IMG/VR virus record: IMGVR_UViG_3300025067_000003
Location: 1-32,667 of that record
From: a virus
Length of the DNA stretch: 32,667 nucleotides
Direction: 5' to 3' (one strand)
The notes below the pieces were generated by a model that saw only the letters and a program-made list of their open reading frames with translations, ran no database searches and was not told the DNA's origin. The translations under genes were made by a program, and so were the position numbers. Positions within the stretch are counted from its first letter, which is position 1. Every line of letters starts with the position of its first letter. Shown one piece after another: positions 5,879 to 13,200 of the stretch.

Positions 5879-7074
5879 CTCGCTATTGGGAATGTTACAG
5901 GCGTGCTCCTCGGCCTGATGCGTAGCCGGACCCCAGACACGTAGTTTGGCAGGTCATACACGACGGGGCTATTCTGGTAGGCTGTGAAGGAGTCTATCAC
6001 TGTCTCCACCTTAGTCCAGCTACCGCCAGAGTAGCCCGGCATGGTGCCTAGCACGAGTACGTCGCAGGTCTGCGAGGGCATCAGCATTATTCCGCCACGC
6101 GCTATACCGGCCGTAGGTATTGGATGCGTCTCGAAGCTTGATAGGGTGAATGATGTTGATGGCAGGGCCTCCATAGTCCCCTGCCTGAACAGATGGTAGC
6201 TGACGTTGTTTGTGGGGGAGCCGGGGAAAATCCGTACCCCCCAAGGGCTTATAGGGTACTCATAGTCTGATGGGGCTTCCGATGTCCGGCCGAAGGCATT
6301 GAATTGCAGTTCTGGGGTTATCGAGGTTGGCGTGGTGTTCCCCACACCAACCGCATAGGCCGGCCCATCAGATAGATGTAGGGCCGATACCATGCTTGTA
6401 TAGTCTGCTAAATGTGATTTCGAGTGGCTGAACACGCCTAGCAGGCGGTTCTCACACCAGAACGCTGTGACTCTCTCGCCTAGCGCTATTACGTATGTGT
6501 ATGGTGTGGTTCTAGCGTCGGACGGCAACACGGCCGCCTCGTCTAAGGCGAATACCTCAAGGTCACTTACATCCTTCCACTCGATTTGCAGCACGTCGTT
6601 GAAGGTTTCCCCGTCTAACGACCATCTTATCCTCGCCAGCGTTATCAGGCCGCCGAACCCACGTGTAGTTGATGCTAAGGCAATGTCAATTGCTACTAGC
6701 CACTCACCTGTGTCCCATGTTAGTGGTGCTGTCGGTAGCTTTGTCCTGACATATACTCTGGGGTATTCGACCGCCCACTTGCCCTTTACTGATATGAATC
6801 TTTTGTCACTAGGGAGTATCAGCCGGCCTGCGGGCTCGGGATGCGTGAATGTGTCCTGTACGAAAACTGTGGACGGGTCGAGTCCGCTCCAGACGCCCGA
6901 AAGGTCTGCCTGCCGCCCTATCCAGTAGTCTGGTACGCCGTACTTTAGGTAGTGGTCAAACGTCCATGCCCTACGATCAACCTCTACCGTCACGGGGGAG
7001 ACACCTGGCGGGTCAGGAATGTAGAAGTCTTTAGCTACTGTGGATAGCTGGTAGCGTTGCGGTAAGTCCACCAT
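5863..7074 (-). CDS. Large beta-rich putative virion protein, 403 aa
   Basis: No family recognised. The sequence is rich in Thr, Ser, Val, Trp and Tyr with few long helices, typical of exposed virion or lectin-like proteins. It includes segments such as ARIRWSLDGETFNDVLQIEW and YVIALGERVTAFWCENRLLG that suggest a beta sandwich. It has no signal peptide or membrane segment. It starts 10 bp after the 231-residue gene and overlaps the 169-residue gene, so the three are likely coexpressed and may form one surface structure. Confidence 0.7.
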   Translation of the reverse strand: MVDLPQRYQLSTVAKDFYIPDPPGVSPVTVEVDRRAWTFDHYLKYGVPDYWIGRQADLSGVWSGLDPSTVFVQDTFTHPEPAGRLILPSDKRFISVKGKWAVEYPRVYVRTKLPTAPLTWDTGEWLVAIDIALASTTRGFGGLITLARIRWSLDGETFNDVLQIEWKDVSDLEVFALDEAAVLPSDARTTPYTYVIALGERVTAFWCENRLLGVFSHSKSHLADYTSMVSALHLSDGPAYAVGVGNTTPTSITPELQFNAFGRTSEAPSDYEYPISPWGVRIFPGSPTNNVSYHLFRQGTMEALPSTSFTLSSFETHPIPTAGIARGGIMLMPSQTCDVLVLGTMPGYSGGSWTKVETVIDSFTAYQNSPVVYDLPNYVSGVRLRIRPRSTPVTFPIARWWIE

Positions 7075-7084
7075 GCTATGTGCG

Positions 7085-7780
7085 TCACGCCGTCCGTCGC
7101 CTGAAGAATTGGAATGTAAGTGTCCTGTATGTTCCGGCTGTCTGTACTGCTGTTATTCGTATTCCGTATCTGCCGGGCTTCGTGACTATGTATAGTAGTG
7201 GTGGGTCTTGCGCCCCTGAGTATGTCTCCTCTGCATACTTGATGTATGATCCGGCTGATGCTATCTGTATGTATTGCCTGATGATGATGGTGTCGCCGCT
7301 TGTCAGCGGGGATAGGTCTATGTAGCCTTCTAGGTAGCGGGACGGGTTACCGGTTACCTCGTCTAGGACGACGTTGGTTTCAGTTCCAGATAGTGTTACC
7401 TGTCCCTCTATCGGGGTGTCGAAGGCCTCGATATTCGCTAAGCGGTCTATCAGAGTCTTTCTATATCCGGTACCAGCCTCGAAGCTGGCGTCCTCGCCTA
7501 GCAGGTCTATCCTAGGCTGGCCGGTGAGCGATGTTAATGTCCTTGTCGTGTATGTCCAGATGTCGGCTACTGTGTGGGAGCTTCTGGTCGAGACGGCCAC
7601 GTCTAGGTAGTCAAGCCTTGCCGCCCTAGCGGAGGTGTATCCGATGTCGGCGAGGCTTTGATCAGAGCCGAGGAGGTCTGTCCTCGGCTGACCCGTGAAT
7701 CCCGTGAGCGTTCTCGTAGAGTAGTTCCAGATGACTGCGGGATCCACTACGGCCTGTGTCCTAGGGAAGTCTGGGGCCAT
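7085..7780 (-). CDS. Fibre-like protein with two tandem repeats, 231 aa
   Basis: The N-terminal half contains two copies of a repeat, W-x-Y-(S/T)-TRTLT-x2-TGQPR-(T/I)-DLLG, separated by about 50 residues, each followed by a short helix with an R..RL.YLDVAVS or R..LANIEAF pattern. Such W..TRTLT..LD..V repeats occur in tail-fibre proteins of many phages. The C-terminal 110 residues are beta-rich. The TATA-like TTATAT (7814-7823) gives a short leader containing GGAATAGGGAA before the ATG. First gene of the receptor-binding-like unit. Confidence 0.72.
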   Translation of the reverse strand: MAPDFPRTQAVVDPAVIWNYSTRTLTGFTGQPRTDLLGSDQSLADIGYTSARAARLDYLDVAVSTRSSHTVADIWTYTTRTLTSLTGQPRIDLLGEDASFEAGTGYRKTLIDRLANIEAFDTPIEGQVTLSGTETNVVLDEVTGNPSRYLEGYIDLSPLTSGDTIIIRQYIQIASAGSYIKYAEETYSGAQDPPLLYIVTKPGRYGIRITAVQTAGTYRTLTFQFFRRRTA

Positions 7781-7801
7781 TTCCCTATTCCGCCCATAGT
7801 T

Positions 7802-8065
7802 CTAGTGGTGCTCCGATATAAGAATTCTCTTGACCACGTCGGGCGTATAAATGTCAAAGAATAGGCTGAAGGTGGGCGAGGCTGGGAGAGGCTGGTAGCA
7901 CAGGACTGCGACCACCCCGCACCGGCAGACGCCTCTTCCGGCGGCCGTGTATCCCTGCTCCATCAGCTCCTTGAGCTCTTCCTCTTCTTTTAGTTCAACT
8001 ATCTCCACGCGCTCTCCGCATCGGGGGCAGAATATCCAAGGCGGGATCACCTTCCTAGTACTCAT
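7802..8065 (-). CDS. Zinc-ribbon protein, 87 aa
   Basis: CPRCG (residues 13-17) and CRCG (about 47-50) form a likely four-Cys zinc ribbon, separated by a Glu-rich charged helix. The C-terminal 35 residues are hydrophobic and beta-like without a clear membrane helix. It starts one base after the stop of the tail-anchored coiled-coil gene, at the end of a four-gene operon with the serine protease. A role as adaptor or regulator is possible; function unknown. Confidence 0.7.
   Translation of the reverse strand: MSTRKVIPPWIFCPRCGERVEIVELKEEEELKELMEQGYTAAGRGVCRCGVVAVLCYQPLPASPTFSLFFDIYTPDVVKRILISEHH
7814..7823 (-). promoter_or_regulatory. Promoter for the fibre-like unit
   Basis: CTTATATCGG on the minus strand is centred about 38 bp before the ATG at 7780, leaving a leader of about 11 nt with a purine-rich ribosome-binding site. 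It lies inside the 3' end of the preceding zinc-ribbon gene. Confidence 0.5.
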
Positions 8066-8066
8066 G

Positions 8067-8348
8067 TCATCCTATCATCCCCGCTAGGATGGAGGCTAGG
8101 CTTGACGCGAGGGCGGCTACTATGATTATTACTATGCGGTAGGCGAGCTTCTTGTAGAAGCTGAGACTCGTGCTTAGTAGGCTACTCGCATGCTCGAGCT
8201 GTGTAGCCAGCTCCTTTACCCCCTCTTCGAGGGCGGAGAGTTGGGAACGTATCGTATTCAGCTCGACGCTGGTGGCCTGCAAGCGCTCCTCTAGCCTACC
8301 GACGCGCTCAAGCAGCTCTGCCATGTCTTTCCACGTTACTTCAGGCAT
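8067..8348 (-). CDS. Coiled-coil tail-anchored membrane protein, 93 aa
   Basis: Residues 8-60 form a continuous heptad pattern (LLERVGRLEERL.., IRSQLSALEEGVKEL), followed by one hydrophobic helix at about 70-90 and a two-residue tail. The protein would insert by its C-terminus and present a coiled coil, likely as an oligomer. Its start overlaps the protease stop by 8 bp, so translation is coupled. The size and layout resemble small virus lysis or membrane-scaffold proteins, but no family match is claimed. Confidence 0.75.
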   Translation of the reverse strand: MPEVTWKDMAELLERVGRLEERLQATSVELNTIRSQLSALEEGVKELATQLEHASSLLSTSLSFYKKLAYRIVIIIVAALASSLASILAGMIG

Positions 8349-8982
8349 GGCCCAACTCCCTCGCTATGTTGGTAGCCTTGATCCCGTAGCCATAGTTGCC
8401 TGACTCTGGTGCTGCGAATGTTATCCCCACTATGCCCTCGTCGGTAGCGTTTACCCCCCCAGAGTCGCCGGGGAGCGTCTTATTCGAGAACCTATACACG
8501 TCTGTGAAGAGCAGCGTGCGGCCGTTCCCCATGTCCACCCAGACCGTCACGTCCACGTCCAATATTATTCCCTCAGTTGTGCCGGTTGTCCGTCCTCTCT
8601 TGTAGAGCTTGTCCCCCAGTTTTGGAGAAACTATTTTGCGTGGAACTTCGAATGCTTGTTCAACCGCTACTCCATCGTCTAGGCGGACGAGGCTGGCATC
8701 AACCCGGTTAGCTGGAAGCGGCCTGCCTACGAGTACGTATAGTATCCAGTCAAGCAGTGTCGGGTTTTTCCACTTGACCGTCTTGACTACTGTGCCAACC
8801 TCTCTCCCCCCGGTGAACTGCTCTGACCTATGTATGACGCGCATGCCTACCTCTGGAAGCACGTGTTTGTTACTCACGACGTACCCCTCTCCGGCTATGT
8901 AGCCGAGCGAGCCCTCCCACTCACATCCCTTGCAGGTGATTATGTCGCCCTCCTTGATTTTATACAAGCTTGATTCGCTCAC
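8341..8982 (-). CDS. Trypsin-like serine protease, 213 aa
   Basis: Chymotrypsin-fold peptidase with all three catalytic positions in order: His40 in SNKHV, Asp95 in VDASLVRLDDG and Ser174 in LPGDSGG. The segment KRGRTTGTTEG (128-138) is typical of the region before the serine in this clan. At 213 residues it is close to a bare protease domain, with no signal peptide, propeptide or PDZ domain. It overlaps the upstream membrane gene by 23 bp and the downstream tail-anchored gene by 8 bp. Processing of a virion precursor or cleavage of a host surface protein are possibilities; neither is shown. Confidence 0.9.
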   Translation of the reverse strand: MSESSLYKIKEGDIITCKGCEWEGSLGYIAGEGYVVSNKHVLPEVGMRVIHRSEQFTGGREVGTVVKTVKWKNPTLLDWILYVLVGRPLPANRVDASLVRLDDGVAVEQAFEVPRKIVSPKLGDKLYKRGRTTGTTEGIILDVDVTVWVDMGNGRTLLFTDVYRFSNKTLPGDSGGVNATDEGIVGITFAAPESGNYGYGIKATNIARELGHA

Positions 8983-9325
8983 CCCGCAGCACGATTACTT
9001 GTTTGCCGGGGAAGAGCTTAAGGGCTTCTGATACCACAGTGTCATACATTTTTGTCCCGAAGAACTCTGGGTACATGAGTATTGTAACCGTGTTCCCATC
9101 CATCTTGAGGGCAGAGACGTATGCCCTGTATCTCCGCAACAGATACAGGTGTCCGTACCGGCGCCGTAGATAGCTGTCTATTCGGGACAGTTGTTTGCCA
9201 CCTACTAGGCCGACCCCTATCCCTATCAGTGTGAGGGCCTGTTGGTAGTCTATTCTGCCTGCCCAGAGGAGGCCGATGCTAGCCACCACTAGTACCGCCG
9301 CTATGAACTCTGTTACCCAGGGCAT
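8960..9325 (-). CDS. Two-helix membrane protein, 121 aa
   Basis: Starting from the ATG at 9325, two hydrophobic segments (about 4-26 and 32-48) are followed by a basic RRRYGHLYLLRRYRAYV stretch and a cytosolic alpha/beta-like domain ending in KQVIVLRGERIKLV. The ATG is preferred over the upstream in-frame TTG at 9373 because a TATA box (9349-9356) is centred 27 bp before it. First gene of the operon with the protease, so it may act with it at a membrane. No family recognised. Confidence 0.75.
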   Translation of the reverse strand: MPWVTEFIAAVLVVASIGLLWAGRIDYQQALTLIGIGVGLVGGKQLSRIDSYLRRRYGHLYLLRRYRAYVSALKMDGNTVTILMYPEFFGTKMYDTVVSEALKLFPGKQVIVLRGERIKLV

Positions 9326-9348
9326 CAGTATTGTGATGCCGCCGATCA

Positions 9349-9356
9349 GTATATAA
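9349..9356 (-). promoter_or_regulatory. Promoter for the membrane protein/protease operon
   Basis: CTTATATACT on the minus strand is centred 27 bp upstream of the ATG at 9325, predicting a leaderless transcript. It lies just beyond the stop of the preceding gene, separating the protease operon from the large virion operon. Confidence 0.65.
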
Positions 9357-9362
9357 GCGCTA

Positions 9363-9923
9363 CTACCGCACAATCTTGATAGTGTACTGCTCGATTATCT
9401 GATCCACCAGTTCCGGAGTTTTTCGGGCTATTGCGGTCGCTATACTCCTCACAGCGGGAGCGGGTATGAGGATGGCCGCACACTTTGCAGCCTCCTCCAT
9501 AGCCCACCAATGCATGCTGGAGAAGTAGTGGGCCGGGGCCGCCTTGAACTCTCTGATTATATCTCTGATGACTCGCCTAAACTTCTCCCTAACCTCTGCA
9601 TCTGGGTACACATAGTGGAACTCCACCACGTTGAGCTTGAGTACATCTAAGTCGCCCTGCGTGAACTCCTCTGTGCGGCCCACCAGCACTACCTCAAAGA
9701 GTTTCGGAAGCTCGCGTAGGTGGAGCGGGCTGAGCTGGTACATGACTGACGGATAGTCGAGTATCAGGACCGGCTTTTGGCCGCCGCCTCCGAGAGTACC
9801 TTCTCCAGCGTCTTTAGTATCTCGTGCAGCGCTTTCGACACCTGCTTCTCGACTGGCTCGCTTGACATCCCGCCGACTACGTCTCTTTCCTGGTATATTT
9901 GTGTTGCTATTCACGGCCGTCAT
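9363..9923 (-). CDS. Unknown protein with basic disordered N-terminus, 186 aa
   Basis: Residues 1-48 are Lys/Arg/Gly-rich and probably disordered. The rest looks like a compact alpha/beta domain: KPVLILDYPSVMYQLS, then FEVVLVGRTEEFTQGDLDVL, then a helical C-terminus. The LILDYP..VVLVGRT layout hints at a Rossmann-like core, without recognisable catalytic residues or a P-loop. It overlaps the preceding 122-residue gene by 17 bp and is the last gene of the operon containing the 1,620-residue protein. Function unknown. Confidence 0.7.
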   Translation of the reverse strand: MTAVNSNTNIPGKRRSRRDVKRASREAGVESAARDTKDAGEGTLGGGGQKPVLILDYPSVMYQLSPLHLRELPKLFEVVLVGRTEEFTQGDLDVLKLNVVEFHYVYPDAEVREKFRRVIRDIIREFKAAPAHYFSSMHWWAMEEAAKCAAILIPAPAVRSIATAIARKTPELVDQIIEQYTIKIVR

Positions 9924-10275
9924 CAGCTACCTCCTCCTCCCCAAGCGACTCCTCTTGGTCTCGGACCTGTTTTTGGGCTGGGTCGCCCGTGAGCTGGGCG
10001 GCGTGCTCGAGCAGTTCGTCGTACCAGTCCAGCAGCTCTGCCTCTTGGGCTATATGCTCTATGTCGCCTACGATGCCTCGGTATTCGAAGGGCCCATCGA
10101 GCTCGGCTAGGATTCGGCTAGCCGATCGGTATAAGTCCTCTAGGCGCCTACCTATGTCTATGATTATCTCGGTTGAGCCGTGTATCCTCATTCCAGAGCG
10201 CAGGTCCCAGCCATTTGCCGGTGGATACGCTGCACGGACAAACCTTCTCGGCTGGACCGACTCATAGGTGGGCAT
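9907..10275 (-). CDS. Unknown acidic protein, 122 aa
   Basis: Starts with a basic, Pro-containing segment (PTYESVQPRRFVRAAYPPANGWDLRSG), then a helical middle and a very acidic tail (EESLGEEEVADDGRE). Begins 10 bp after the stop of the giant protein and overlaps the next gene, so it belongs to the virion operon. No known family; a small virion assembly or chaperone role would fit the position but is not shown. Confidence 0.7.
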   Translation of the reverse strand: MPTYESVQPRRFVRAAYPPANGWDLRSGMRIHGSTEIIIDIGRRLEDLYRSASRILAELDGPFEYRGIVGDIEHIAQEAELLDWYDELLEHAAQLTGDPAQKQVRDQEESLGEEEVADDGRE

Positions 10276-10285
10276 TACCCGCCCC

Positions 10286-13200
10286 CTAGCGTCCCCCCTC
10301 TAACCTGCTCTTAAGGTTTTGCCACTGATCTATCTTGACCTTGAAGTTGGCTAGTATCTCCTGAGCCCTAGCGATCACGTAATCGTCGGGGAACCCCATA
10401 GCTCTGTATATCTTCACGTATTGCTCTAGCGTGATCAATCTCGGGTCCTGCCCCTTTGACAGGGCCTCGTACTGCTCTCTGAGTAGCACGTCGAGTGTGC
10501 GCCTGATCTGGCGCCTTACTGCGAGCTTGTTTAGCCTCTCGATTACTTTCTTCCGCAACTCTATTTCTGCCTCTGTTAGATTGAGTTCCTGGAGCACTGA
10601 TGCGGCCTCTCCGGGGTTTGTCTCTAGGTCACGGGCAAGCGACTGGAGCAGCGAGCCTATACTCCTGATCTCGTCTGATATGGGGCGCCTAGCTATCACC
10701 GCCTCAATTAACTTAGCCTCGTCCGGAGGTACCCTGAGGGCTGTGAGCTTCTTCCTCAGTAGGGCCGGCGGTATCGGCACCTCGTCCGCATAGCTTATCA
10801 GGGACGCGACTGTGAGGGTGTGGAATGGGGCGTGCACCTCCAGCAGCTTCTCAGCGAAGCTCTGATCTACGCCTAGCTTCTGCATCTCGCTCATAAATGC
10901 CTCAGGAGTTATCTCCGCCCTACCTACCCGCCTAGCGAGCGCACGGACCGCCAGCTCTATGAGTTCCCGTGTCCTGCGGGTCTCGCTGATCGAGAGGAGG
11001 AGTTCCTTCTCCTCCGGTTGTAGCAGCTCCCTAGCCACGAGGTCGTCCATCAGCTTCACTACGCTATCCTTCGTGGCGAAGCCGCTCTCATAGAGTCGTA
11101 GATGCGTGTCCAGCTCACGTAGCAGGTCCCTCTCAAGCCTAGCGTACATGCGCTTCAGTCGTTGGCGTATCCTCTTTTTGGTGTAGAAGTCTATCACGGT
11201 TTTCCGAACCTCGTCCTCTTCTATCAGCCCCTTCAACTCTTTCTCAAACTCGCTTGGCTTGAGGAGGCCGGCCACGTAGTCCTCGATGAGCGACTTGATG
11301 TTGTCTTCCCTAATCTCCGACACACGCCTGATAAGTGCCTGCGCCATCAGCCACGAGATCTCCTCGGGCCTGAATCTGAGGACGGCTAGGGCCTCTTGGA
11401 GCTTCAGTGTCTCTATCTCCCGCTCCTCAGTATGCCCCGGCTGGTCCCCCACGTATGTGACCCTAGCCTTGATGTTGAAGCCTTTAACGTAGGCGTTGAT
11501 GAGCTGTGTGCGGAGGCTGGTCCTCTCCTCTAGCAGGTCTTGGAGAAATTCGGCGGTTGTTAGGGCGTCTAGCATAGTGATCTCAGACCCAGTGAGGGTG
11601 CGGATTTTTATGAACGGGTCTATCCCCTGAGCAATGCCGAGCCTCATGTAGTCGCTGGTCGAGATGAGGCCCCAGCGCCTGACGAACCTGCTCTCTATCC
11701 TCGTCAGTATCCTATACCGTAGCGAGCGGACCAGCGCCTCGTCTGCGATGGGTATCGCGTCTATCCCGACCTTCTGTTTTATGAAGCCGGTCAGCACACG
11801 TGGATCTGGCTTGTAGTCGTGCATCGTGGTGTAGGCCGTAACTATCTTCTCCGCCGTAGCTGGGTCTATCTTTACCTCTCTCCCCCCAACGGAGATCATG
11901 CCTACGATGGCCCTGTTGTAGAACTCAAAGACGTTTTCCGGTGATGGCAGGCGCCAGTGGGCCTCCCAGTATGCGTCCGCCCAGTCGCCTTCTCCCACGC
12001 CCCCGCCTATGAGGGGCGTCATGAGGGGCCGGCCAAGTAACTCTCTTATCGCCTCCCTAGGCGGGTACCCCTGCTTGAGGATCAGGGTCCTGAAGTCCTC
12101 AGGTTCTAATACCTCTCTGATCACGAATGTTATCAGGTCGGATATCGGGGGGATCTTGTAGTGGCTAAAGACTTCCTTCTCGAAGTAGTCCTCGTGGCGG
12201 CCCTGCCACATGTAGATCTTCTTGAGTTCGGCGAGGTCTATGAGCTTCATCCAATGCATCTGCAACGCTGTCGAGAGTGGGGGAGGCTCCTTGAAGCCTT
12301 CGAAGACCTCTTCGGGACCCAGCCACCCACGCTCGCCTATCCATCCCGCAGCCTTCAGCTGCTTGAGCGCCACCTTCTGATCTACCTTCCCTGCGCCGAC
12401 TAGGCGTATCATTTGCTGAACAGTCGGGATGTTTGCATTAACGTCAATGAAGCCGTTTATGAAGGTGGAGGAGTATCCGAGCTCCTTCATGTGTGTTTTG
12501 TAGTATTCTTCGTCGAACGTTCTCCTGAAGAACATTGAGGTGAGCGTGTCGGGGCCGGGGAGCACCGGGGTGAACATTTTTTGGTAGAACCTGCGTAGGA
12601 GTGGGTGGAGTACGAAGAACGTGAAGCTGGCTGACAGCGAGGACATGATGAAGAATCCTCCGAAGTTATCTATGACGGATTTGATTGTCTTGCGTATCTG
12701 GAGGTTCTTGAGGGGGTGCACTACGTCGGCCAGCAGGCCACCTAGCTGGGCGCTCACGTATATCAGGCCAAAAGTGCCGGCGACGGCGCTGGCACTAGCT
12801 ACTACTTCGCTCCCGACCTGCTCGTGCGACTTGACCTTCTCGTGGAATGATTCAAGCTGCTTTGCAAATATGTCTTGCAGTAGCTGTACGAACTCCTTGA
12901 CTTCTGGAGGCGGACTCGCCGGCTTTACTGCCTCCTTGATCGAAGATAGTATAGGCATTATCATGCCGTTTATGACTCCGCCCATTATGGCTCTCCCCAC
13001 GTCGAATAGTGCGGCGACGGCCCTAATCAGCAGCTCGCCGATCAGTTTCAGGGCGCCGAATATGGCTTGGCCCAGCTCCTGGAGCGATGTTAGTAGATTC
13101 TTCCCAATCTCGACGAGTATCTTAGGGAGATCTTCAGTCAAGAATTTCGGTAGGTCTTTTGTAAAGAAGTTCGGAATGTCCTCCGAGATGAACTTTACAA

